Below are positions 14,603 to 21,183 of a stretch of 23,500 nucleotides of DNA, one piece after another. The translations under genes and the position numbers were made by a program. Source of the DNA: an uncultured Eubacteriales bacterium (lineage in GTDB: Bacteria; Bacillota; Clostridia; Oscillospirales; CAG-272); NCBI GenBank assembly GCA_900547725.1, contig URHR01000030.1:1-23500 (forward strand). Direction: 5' to 3'. Numbering within the stretch: the first letter of the stretch is position 1; each line of letters begins with the position of its first letter. The notes under the pieces are model-generated. The model searched no databases, was not told where the DNA came from, and worked only from the letters and a program-made list of their open reading frames with translations.

Positions 14603-14685
14603 CCGCCCTCTCATAACTCTGATCCAGTTCAGAGAGCGGTTATTTCAACCGTAGGAGGGCGCTGACTGTTCGCCAACGCTTCCCT
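14590..14685 (-). ncRNA. Candidate antisense RNA (antitoxin)
   Basis: A perfect minus-strand promoter would start an RNA near 14685. It would end after the hairpin at 14597-14645 in a T-rich tract, giving about 95 nt. No reading frame with a ribosome site lies in it. It overlaps the stop codon end of the peptide gene tail to tail. Three short stretches of the plus strand in this region (AGAGAGCG 14631-14638, AACCGT 14647-14652, GGAGGG 14654-14659) also occur in the peptide leader (14427-14434, 14494-14499, 14481-14486), so the RNA could also pair with the leader in trans. Confidence 0.62.
14597..14645 (-). terminator. Hairpin terminator at the tail-to-tail junction
   Basis: AAATAACCG (14597-14605) pairs perfectly with CGGTTATTT (14637-14645), extended inward by CTCTC/GAGAG beyond a 2-nt bulge. 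On the minus strand it runs into TTTCTTTTTGTTTTT, a good terminator tract. On the plus strand the T run is short. It overlaps the stop codon of the peptide gene. Confidence 0.75.
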
Positions 14686-14691
14686 GTTTCT

Positions 14692-14720
14692 ATTATATCC
14701 CAAAACGGAGAAAATGTCAA
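14692..14720 (-). promoter_or_regulatory. Consensus sigma-A promoter of the antisense RNA
   Basis: On the minus strand TTGACA (14715-14720) and TATAAT (14692-14697) are exact consensus hexamers with a 17-bp spacer. No protein gene follows in that direction before the terminator, so its product should be a small RNA. Confidence 0.85.
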
Positions 14721-14770
14721 CCCCTTTCCCGCATTTTCCCGCTTTTCTTTTTCTCACTCATAGTTTATCT

Positions 14771-15001
14771 CTCACAAACCGGGTGCGAAGCCGCACCATC
14801 TGAAAATCACCTCCCGCCCGAAATAAAAAACTTCCCCCATGACCCCGCCACCACAAAAATCGAAACAAATCTTCGCTTCGTAAGAGGCGGGGTCGTGGGG
14901 GAAGTTCTCGGTGAGTGAGGGAGGCTTGGAGGGAGAGAGCCCCATCTTTCAAGAGGGGGCTCTCTCCCTCCAAGGTCTTTCCTCTCTCCCTCCAAGGTCT
15001 T
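14771..15001 (-). repeat. Family B repeat, copy B5
   Basis: The outer end CCAAGGTCTT is doubled (14970-14979 and 14992-15001) and stops 7 nt after the ZIP gene stop. Hairpin one is GAGAGAGCCCC/GGGGCTCTCTC. Hairpin two is CTTCCCCCATGACCCCGCC with GGCGGGGTCGTGGGGGAAG. The loop holds CGAAACAAATCTTCG. The inner end shows the conserved GGGTGCGAAGCCGCACC. Confidence 0.87.
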
Positions 15002-15008
15002 CCCCCCC

Positions 15009-15812
15009 TCAGAGTGCTACATCCAATAGCATCATCACCGCAAAGCCGGCGATAATGCCCATCGTGGGGAAATAGGGGTCGGAATCCTCGCAACTGTGGC
15101 TCTCGGGGATCAGCTCGTGAACCGCAACGAGAATCATAGCGCCTGCGGCAAAGGCGAGCGCAAAGGGCAGAATGCTCCGGATGGAAACAACGAGCAGAGC
15201 GCCGATCACCCCCGCAATCGGCTCTACCATGCCCGACGCCTGCCCGATGAGAAAGGAACGCAGGCGGGAGCACCCCTCGCGGCGCAGGGGAAGCGAAACC
15301 GCCGCACCCTCGGGAAAGTTCTGCAGCCCGATCCCGACCGCAATGGTCACAGCCCCCATCAACATCTCCGGCGTGTAGCCGCCCGCAAGCGCACCGAACG
15401 CAACCCCCACCGCAAGCCCCTCGGGAATGTTGTGGAGCGTGATGGAAAGTACTAACAGGAAAACCCGCGAGCGCGGGGTACTGCCCCCTCCCTCCCCCGA
15501 CGGCGAGCCGATGCGCCGCTGCGTGTAGGTCACAGCCTTGTCGGAGGCGAACATAAAGAGCGCCCCCGCGAGAAACCCCAAAGTCGCAACCGCCCACGCG
15601 GGAATGCGAAGGTAAGCCCTCGCCTGCTCGATGGCGGGCTGAAGCAACGACCAGAAACTGGCGGCAATCATTACCCCCGCCGCAAAGCCGAGCATCAGAT
15701 TCATCAGCCTGCGGTTCGGATTCTTGAAGAAAACAACAACTGCGGCGCCGAGCGCGGTCAGGAGCCAAGTCCCGCACGTGGCAACAAGCGCCGATAGAAC
15801 AGCGTGGTTCAT
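15009..15812 (-). CDS. ZIP family divalent metal transporter
   Basis: This 267-residue protein of the ZIP family should import zinc, iron or manganese through the cell membrane. About eight hydrophobic segments are visible. The metal-binding signatures lie in HNIPEGLAVG (about residues 129-138) and QNFPEGAAVSLPL (about 164-176), matching the HNxPEG of helix 4 and the related motif of helix 5. A short hydrophilic loop (TQRRIGSPSGEGGGSTPRSR) precedes helix 4; it lacks the His-rich run often found there. ATG 15812 has GGAAG 7 nt upstream; TTG 15818 is a weaker choice. The gene is divergent from the SGNH hydrolase and followed at once by a family B repeat. The metal cannot be named. Confidence 0.92.
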   Translation of the reverse strand: MNHAVLSALVATCGTWLLTALGAAVVVFFKNPNRRLMNLMLGFAAGVMIAASFWSLLQPAIEQARAYLRIPAWAVATLGFLAGALFMFASDKAVTYTQRRIGSPSGEGGGSTPRSRVFLLVLSITLHNIPEGLAVGVAFGALAGGYTPEMLMGAVTIAVGIGLQNFPEGAAVSLPLRREGCSRLRSFLIGQASGMVEPIAGVIGALLVVSIRSILPFALAFAAGAMILVAVHELIPESHSCEDSDPYFPTMGIIAGFAVMMLLDVAL

Positions 15813-15914
15813 AGGCAAACTTCCTTCTCTGTATTCGGGGAGTCGGGAGACGTTCCCCTATCCCACAGTGTATACAAATCCCACGCGAAGGGTGCGGGTT
15901 TGCCCGTTTAACGC

Positions 15915-15943
15915 TTGACAAACGATTGCGCTTGGTGTATAAT
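15915..15943 (+). promoter_or_regulatory. Consensus sigma-A promoter of the SGNH hydrolase
   Basis: TTGACA (15915-15920) and TATAAT (15938-15943) are perfect hexamers with a 17-bp spacer. The start codon lies about 29 bp after the -10, giving a very short leader. Confidence 0.88.
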
Positions 15944-15971
15944 ATAGCCAATCAGAACAGGAGGAAGCATG

Positions 15972-16961
15972 ATGAACCTGCAGACAGAACAGATCCGCGC
16001 GATGACGCTTGGCGCGGATCGCGTGACCGAAGAGAAAGACGGCCTCCGCTTTCACCGCTTTACCGAAGAGCAGGAAGCATTCTATCACGAGACCTCGCCC
16101 GAGGATTTCTACATCAAAACCTTTGCAACGGCAGGGGTCGGACTCGCATTCCGAACCGACAGCCGCACGCTCGCCTTGCGCGTCCGCAACAGCCGCGGGT
16201 CGTCCCGGAAGTTCGGATTCGTCGACGTGGAGGTGAACGGGGAATTCCTGCCGCGCACCGTCGGCTCGGCGGAGGACGCGACCGGGGAATTTGCGGGTCG
16301 GTTCGACCTCGGCGAGTGGCAAAAGACCGTGCGGGTCTACTTCCCGCAACTGCTGGTTTGCACACTGTGCAGCCTTGAGCTTGACGACGGAGCAACCCTG
16401 AAACCGCTGAAGCCCGCCCGCAGAATGCTGATCTTCGGGGACTCCATCACGCAGGGCTACGACGCGCTCTACCCGTCCCATTCCTACGCAACGAGACTGG
16501 CAAACCTCTTGGACGCCGACGCGCGCAATAAGGGCATCGGCGGCGAGGTGTTCCAACCGAGACTGGCGCTCGCGAAGGAGCACGACTTCGCGCCCGACCT
16601 GATTACCGTCGCTTACGGAACGAACGACTGGGGACACCGCGACGCGAGGACGTTGGAAATGAACCTGCGGGAATTCTATCGGAATCTCGCGCAGACCTAC
16701 CCGAACGCAAGAATTTTTGCGCTTTCCCCCGTATGGAGGGGAAAGAGAAGCAATCCCGCCCTTTGCGGAAAGCCCTTCGCATGGGTCGACGAACGGATCG
16801 CGGACGTTGCGCGGGAGCTTCCGAACGTGACCCATATTCCAGGCATCGACTTCGTCCCGCATGACCCCGCCTGCTACTCCCCCGACATCCTGCACCCGAA
16901 CGACATCGGGTTCGCGACCTACGCGGAACGGGCTTATCACGCGATCAAGGCACAGCTTTAA
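15972..16961 (+). CDS. SGNH/GDSL hydrolase, probable carbohydrate esterase
   Basis: This 329-residue protein has a beta-rich N-terminal region (about 1-145) like the jelly-roll part of family 2 carbohydrate esterases, followed by an SGNH hydrolase domain. Block I is IFGDSITQG with the nucleophile Ser at residue 158. Block II is the Gly of GIGGEVFQP. Block III is YGTNDWG with the catalytic Asn. Block V is DILHPN with Asp 305 and His 308. It probably removes acetyl groups from sugars. No signal peptide is present, so it acts inside the cell. Two ATG codons are adjacent (15969 and 15972). GGAGG at 15960-15964 is 7 nt from the second, which I prefer. It has its own promoter and no operon partner. 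Confidence 0.9.
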   Translation: MNLQTEQIRAMTLGADRVTEEKDGLRFHRFTEEQEAFYHETSPEDFYIKTFATAGVGLAFRTDSRTLALRVRNSRGSSRKFGFVDVEVNGEFLPRTVGSAEDATGEFAGRFDLGEWQKTVRVYFPQLLVCTLCSLELDDGATLKPLKPARRMLIFGDSITQGYDALYPSHSYATRLANLLDADARNKGIGGEVFQPRLALAKEHDFAPDLITVAYGTNDWGHRDARTLEMNLREFYRNLAQTYPNARIFALSPVWRGKRSNPALCGKPFAWVDERIADVARELPNVTHIPGIDFVPHDPACYSPDILHPNDIGFATYAERAYHAIKAQL

Positions 16962-17090
16962 GGAAATGTGATTCCGGCTTCCGCCACTGACCGTCGAGTC
17001 CAAACGGCGTTTGCTCTGAAATGGTGCGGCAGACAAAACGAACAGAGGGATAAATCTGCACCCCATAGGAATGTATTCTGCAACCAAACC

Positions 17091-17338
17091 GGAACGACCC
17101 GCGTGTCGTTCCGCGCGCCCCCACCCACAAAACGGGCGCGAAGCCGCACGCTGCAACAAATTCACACCTCCCCAAGCACAAAAAAACTTCCCCCATGTCT
17201 CCGCCACCCTCGAAAAGCGAAACAAATCTTCGCTTCGTAAATGGCGGGGACATGGGGGAAGTTCTCGGTGAGAGAGGGAGGTTTGGAGGGAGAGAGCCCC
17301 CTCTCCGAAAGAGGGGGGCTCTCTCCCTCCAAGGTCTT
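17091..17338 (-). repeat. GGAACGAC palindrome plus family B repeat, copy B6
   Basis: The palindrome at 17091-17112 has the core CCCGCGTGT. The family B unit follows from about 17120 to 17338, ending in CCAAGGTCTT. Hairpin one is GAGAGAGCCCC/GGGGCTCTCTC. Hairpin two is CTTCCCCCATGTCTCCGCCA with TGGCGGGGACATGGGGGAAG. B6 is the most complete copy and the best reference for the family. The stretch from 16962 to 17090 shows nothing recognisable. Confidence 0.87.
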
Positions 17339-17373
17339 TCCCTTCCTTTTCTTTAAAATTTTCGCAGAAAGGC

Positions 17374-17402
17374 TTGTAAAAAGAGCGGGTTTATGATAAA
17401 AT
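17374..17402 (+). promoter_or_regulatory. Sigma-A promoter of the PHP-rimO operon
   Basis: TTGTAA (17374-17379) and TAAAAT (17397-17402) have a 17-bp spacer and an extended TGa. It lies just outside the end of repeat B6. Confidence 0.7.
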
Positions 17403-17433
17403 ATAAAGAGATTTGAGAAAGAGGGTGGAAGGA

Positions 17434-18315
17434 ATGCAGACAGATCTGTTTGGAAACCGGAGACAGAAGGTCAACCTGCATATGCATACAACGCGGTCGG
17501 ATGGGGCGCACTCGCCCACAACCGCCCTGCGGATTTATCGCAACGAGGGCTACGACGCCGTGGCGCTCACCGACCATTGGCGGTTCGGCGAAGGCGGGAT
17601 CGACGAGGGGATGACGGTTCTGTCGGGCGCGGAATATAATCTTGCGGGCGACACGGGCAAAGGCGGCGTGTTCCATATCCTCTCCATCGGCGCTGAGCGA
17701 GAGCCGGAGATCGTCGGGGATGACGACACAGCCGACCCGCAACAGGTCATCGACGCAATTCATGCCGCAGGCGGGCTTGCAATTCTTGCGCACCCCGCGT
17801 GGTCGCTCAATACCCCCGAGCAGATTATGCGCCTGCACGGGTTTGACGCAACCGAGATTTACAATTCGGTTTCGGGCGTGCATGAATCCAGACGACCCGA
17901 TTCCTCCATTATCGTCGACCAACTCGGGGCGCGCGGGCTGTTCCTGCCGCTTGTAGCCGATGACGATACCCACTATTACGACTCCGACCGTTGTTTCGCG
18001 TGGATTATGGTCAAAGCGGACGACGCGTCGCGCGAAAGCCTGCTTCCCGCCATCCGCCGCGGCGATTTCTATGCCACCGAAGGACCGGAGGTTCATATCC
18101 GCGTGGAAGGAAACGAGGCGATTATCACCTGCTCGCCCTGCCGCGAGGTCGCGGTCTTTTCGGACGCAGTGTGGGTTGACAAGCGCATGATCGAAGGCGA
18201 GGATCTGCGCGAGGTTCGCGTTCCCGTTGTGAAGTATGAACATTTCGTCCGCGCGCGGGTCACAGATAAAGAGGGACGGCAGGCGTGGACAAACTGCGTC
18301 CAACTTCCCGGATAA
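17434..18315 (+). CDS. PHP-domain metal-dependent phosphoesterase
   Basis: This 293-residue protein has the polymerase and histidinol phosphatase (PHP) fold. Metal ligands are visible in HMHTTRSDG (about residues 16-24), ALTDH, SGAEYN, AHPAW and ADDDTHY. These are the usual four PHP motifs of a trinuclear metal site, similar to TrpH/YciV nucleotide phosphatases and CehA/McbA-type hydrolases. The C-terminal part (about 220-293) looks like a small beta domain. ATG 17434 has GAGGGTGG a few bases upstream; an upstream TTG at 17413 is less likely. It is 21 nt ahead of rimO and probably cotranscribed with it. The substrate is unknown; a nucleotide or phosphoester is likely. Confidence 0.87.
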   Translation: MQTDLFGNRRQKVNLHMHTTRSDGAHSPTTALRIYRNEGYDAVALTDHWRFGEGGIDEGMTVLSGAEYNLAGDTGKGGVFHILSIGAEREPEIVGDDDTADPQQVIDAIHAAGGLAILAHPAWSLNTPEQIMRLHGFDATEIYNSVSGVHESRRPDSSIIVDQLGARGLFLPLVADDDTHYYDSDRCFAWIMVKADDASRESLLPAIRRGDFYATEGPEVHIRVEGNEAIITCSPCREVAVFSDAVWVDKRMIEGEDLREVRVPVVKYEHFVRARVTDKEGRQAWTNCVQLPG

Positions 18316-18336
18316 GATAAAGGATTGATTGAACCT

Positions 18337-19677
18337 ATGAAAATCGGATTTGTATCGCTCGGATGCCCCAAAAATCAACTGGATACCGAGGTCATGCTCC
18401 ATGAGGTTATGGAGGCGGGCTACGAAATCACGCCCGAGGACATCGACGCGGATGTGATTATCGTCAACACCTGCGCGTTCATCGAGAGCGCAAAGAAAGA
18501 AGCCATCGACAACATCCTTGACGTTGCGTGGCTGAAGAAGAACCGCCACCTCAAGGCGATCATCGTCACGGGATGCCTTGCGGAGCGGTACGGAAAGGAA
18601 ATCTTTACCGAGCTGCCCGAGGTGGATGCGGTTCTGGGCGTGGGGAGTATTCACCACATCGTCGACGCGATTCGGGCGGTGACCGCAAAGGTGAAAAAAG
18701 GCGAGGAACGCCCGAAGTATTACGCGCACGACGACCGCGATTCGGTGGCGCTCGGCGGCGACCGCGTGCTGACCACTCCCGATTATTCCGCCTACCTCAA
18801 AATCGCGGAAGGGTGCGACAACCGCTGTTCCTATTGCGCGATTCCCTATATCCGGGGCAGATTCCGCAGCCGCCCCATGGAGGATCTGGTTGCAGAGGCA
18901 AAGCAGATGGAAGCGCTCGGAGTGAAGGAACTGACGATTATCGCGCAGGACATCACGCGCTACGGCAAGGATCTCTACGGTGACTATAAACTGGCGGAAC
19001 TGTTGCGGCGGATCACCGATGAAACGAGCATTCCGTGGATTCGCCTGCTCTATTGCTACCCCGATAAGATTACAGACGAGCTGATTGCGGAAATCCGCGA
19101 CAACCCGCGCGTGCTGAAATACATCGATCTGCCGCTCCAACACATCAGCGACCCTGTCCTGAAGCGGATGAACCGCCACGGGGACAGCGCCATGATCCGC
19201 GAAGTGCTTGCAAAACTGCGGCGGGAGATTCCCGATCTCATCATCCGCACCACCTTTATCGTCGGCTTCCCCGGGGAAACCGACGCGGATTTCGAGGCGC
19301 TCTGCAAGTTCGCAAAAGAGGAGAAATTCGACCACGCGGGCGCGTTTACCTACTCCCGCGAAGAGGGAACGCCCGCCTACGACTTCCCCGACCAGATCGA
19401 CGAACAGGTGAAGCAGGATCGTCTGGATCTCTTTATGCGCCAGCAGATGGAGATCAACGAGGAACTGAACCGCGAAAAGCTGGGAAAGGTCATCACCGTG
19501 CTTTGCGAAGGCTATGACACGGTTGCTTCCGTCCATTACGGCAGAAGCGCGGCGGACTCGCCCGAAATCGACGGAAAGGTCTATTTCAAGTCCCCCATGC
19601 GCGTCGCCCCCGGAACATTCGTAAACGTCAAGGTCAACGACGTGGTCGATTATGACCTCTACGGAGATCGGGTCTGA
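18337..19677 (+). CDS. rimO: Ribosomal protein S12 methylthiotransferase RimO
   Basis: This 446-residue enzyme adds a methylthio group to the conserved Asp of ribosomal protein S12, using S-adenosylmethionine. The N-terminal domain binds one iron-sulfur cluster through C10 (SLGCPKN), C46 (NTCAF) and C80 (TGCLAERY). The radical SAM domain has the CxxxCxxC triad C160, C164 and C167. A C-terminal TRAM domain (about 380-446) binds substrate. GCPKNQLDTE fits RimO better than the tRNA enzyme MiaB. The length matches E. coli RimO (441 aa). I chose ATG 18337, since TTG 18325 would overlap the ribosome site. It is the second gene of a pair with the PHP protein. No clear terminator follows. Confidence 0.96.
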   Translation: MKIGFVSLGCPKNQLDTEVMLHEVMEAGYEITPEDIDADVIIVNTCAFIESAKKEAIDNILDVAWLKKNRHLKAIIVTGCLAERYGKEIFTELPEVDAVLGVGSIHHIVDAIRAVTAKVKKGEERPKYYAHDDRDSVALGGDRVLTTPDYSAYLKIAEGCDNRCSYCAIPYIRGRFRSRPMEDLVAEAKQMEALGVKELTIIAQDITRYGKDLYGDYKLAELLRRITDETSIPWIRLLYCYPDKITDELIAEIRDNPRVLKYIDLPLQHISDPVLKRMNRHGDSAMIREVLAKLRREIPDLIIRTTFIVGFPGETDADFEALCKFAKEEKFDHAGAFTYSREEGTPAYDFPDQIDEQVKQDRLDLFMRQQMEINEELNREKLGKVITVLCEGYDTVASVHYGRSAADSPEIDGKVYFKSPMRVAPGTFVNVKVNDVVDYDLYGDRV

Positions 19678-19745
19678 CGGGAAAAAGCGCGTCTGCGGCA
19701 TTTGGAAGGTTGATTTTTATTCGTTAAAGCTGTTTTAACCCGGAC

Positions 19746-20013
19746 GGAACGACCCGCGTGTCGTTCCGTCCCAATCAACAACTAACCTGAACCATTTCTA
19801 TCCGGTAGCGGAGAGAAGCGACAGCTGCGTCAATCCCGCTGGCGGGATTGACCTCGTAGCAGCCGGAATTCGTAGCACGGAATACGGCTACATCAAAGTC
19901 AGCGCAATATAAAGACAGAACCCAAAATCCAATTGGGTTAAAGTTTTGAAAGTTCTTAGAAAACTTTTCCAAAAGTTTTCTAAGTAGGGCTTGGGGCAAA
20001 GCCCCAAGGTCTT
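19746..20013 (-). repeat. GGAACGAC palindrome plus family A repeat, copy A3
   Basis: The palindrome at 19746-19767 (core CCCGCGTGT) leads into a family A unit. Its hairpins are TCAATCCCG/CGGGATTGA (19830-19851), AACCCA/TGGGTT and the 14-bp stem CTTAGAAAACTTTT (19955-19968) with its complement (19971-19984). The end CCCCAAGGTCTT is followed by a partial second end GAGGTCTT (20021-20028). It lies 28 nt beyond the TSCPD gene stop. The bases from 19678 to 19740 after rimO show nothing recognisable. Confidence 0.87.
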
Positions 20014-20041
20014 CCGTCCCGAGGTCTTCCTATAGGATATG

Positions 20042-20299
20042 TCATCTTTCCGCAAGATATTCGCGAAGCGCCTGCGCGAGCTGGTCGGGACAGGAGGTCG
20101 ACTTGAAGCCGCACTTGATGCCCGAGAGCCGCCTGATCGCTTCCTCGGCGGGCATACCGACGATCAGAGCCGAAACGCCCTGCGTGTTGCCCGAACAGCC
20201 GCCGTGGTAAATTACCTCGCGGATGATGTTGTCGTCGTCGAGTGTGATGTCAATCGAGCGGGAGCAAACCCCACTCGTTTTGTAAGTAAACGTGTGCAT
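20042..20299 (-). CDS. TSCPD domain protein, TIGR03905 type
   Basis: This small 85-residue protein is one TSCPD domain. The name-giving motif is STSCPDQLAQAL at about residues 67-78, and GGCSGNTQGV lies at about 33-42. The related C-terminal domain occurs in some vitamin B12-dependent ribonucleotide reductases, but the function of the free protein is not established. Four cysteines (in GVCSR, GGCSG, IKCGF and TSCPD) may bind metal. AAGGAG lies 8 nt before ATG 20299. It is the last gene of the htpG operon, 11 nt after the PDT-like gene. Confidence 0.9.
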   Translation of the reverse strand: MHTFTYKTSGVCSRSIDITLDDDNIIREVIYHGGCSGNTQGVSALIVGMPAEEAIRRLSGIKCGFKSTSCPDQLAQALREYLAER

Positions 20300-20310
20300 T
20301 GCAGTTCTCC

Positions 20311-21180
20311 TTATTTCGGATGCCGGAACAGTCCGGTAATTTCAAAATGCGGGTAAGCGAGCGAGAGGAAGAGCAGGAACGCGGGCAGATCCCCGTCGGG
20401 CGGAAAGACCGCGCGCAGAGAGCCGCGGCGGAATTCCACATATTCGGGCACCATGCCGCAGAGCGCCGCGCCGCCCAGGATTCCTTCCGGACCGCGCCCC
20501 GAGGTGTCGCAGGAGATCTCCGACCACCACGGCGTGCCATCGGGCGTGCGGAGCGGCAGAAGCGACCGCCGCAGAAGCGCGTAAAGCGTTTCGCGACCGT
20601 CCCCGATCGGAACGGTGCAAACGGCAACAATTTTTAACCCGTATGCTTCAATCAGCGAGGTGAACGCGTGAAGCCGCCCCTCGCCCGAACTTTCCACGGG
20701 CAGAATGCAGTATTCGCACGTCCCGCCCGCAACCTCGTCGCAGACCGCGCGGAAGGTGTGCGGGTAAGCCGCCCGCGCGTCCCGCAAAAGCGTGGAAAAC
20801 CGCGTGAACGCCTCGTCGGTAAAGCGATTCCGCTGGTAGGCAATCCGATTGTGCGCCGCGGCGGAAGGCTCGTCCCCCGCGGGAAGATACCAGTCCAGCC
20901 ACTGCGTTCCGTCGCGCGGGAGAAGGCGGCGCAATTCAAGCGCCAGATATGCTTTGGCGCGATCCGCGTCGGGCGGGGGGAGCAGACGGTCGAGGTCTGC
21001 CCCGTGATCCGCAAGCGAGGAGAGGAACGCAGTTCCGTCTCCCATTCCCGCCGAAAGTTCAAGGGCGAGTTCCCGCAGATGCGCGCTCAACTGCTCGCGG
21101 AGCGCGTCGAAACGACCGGAAAGCTCCGCAAGGTTTGCGAGGATGATCTCCTCGGGCGTGTAGGCGTTCAGATCCTCCAT
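20311..21180 (-). CDS. Uncharacterised protein with prephenate dehydratase-like segment
   Basis: I do not recognise this 289-residue protein as a named family. Residues 1-90 are mostly helical. The segment 143-190 (F.AV...V.GGTCEYCILPVESSGEGR...LIEAYGLKIVAV) matches the prephenate dehydratase pattern F..V..G..DY.LLPIENS..G....Y.LL...L.I. The catalytic Thr-Arg-Phe motif of those enzymes and their N-terminal GPxGTFS are not seen. An ACT-like region may follow (about 183-280). It may be a ligand-binding relic of that fold. It starts 3 nt after the htpG stop and ends 11 nt before the TSCPD gene, so the three are cotranscribed. Confidence 0.72.
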   Translation of the reverse strand: MEDLNAYTPEEIILANLAELSGRFDALREQLSAHLRELALELSAGMGDGTAFLSSLADHGADLDRLLPPPDADRAKAYLALELRRLLPRDGTQWLDWYLPAGDEPSAAAHNRIAYQRNRFTDEAFTRFSTLLRDARAAYPHTFRAVCDEVAGGTCEYCILPVESSGEGRLHAFTSLIEAYGLKIVAVCTVPIGDGRETLYALLRRSLLPLRTPDGTPWWSEISCDTSGRGPEGILGGAALCGMVPEYVEFRRGSLRAVFPPDGDLPAFLLFLSLAYPHFEITGLFRHPK

Positions 21181-21183
21181 GCG

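Noticed and set aside
17353..19701. A 782-codon minus-strand frame opposite the PHP and rimO genes
   Set aside because: The plus strand encodes complete PHP and RimO motifs; this frame has none.
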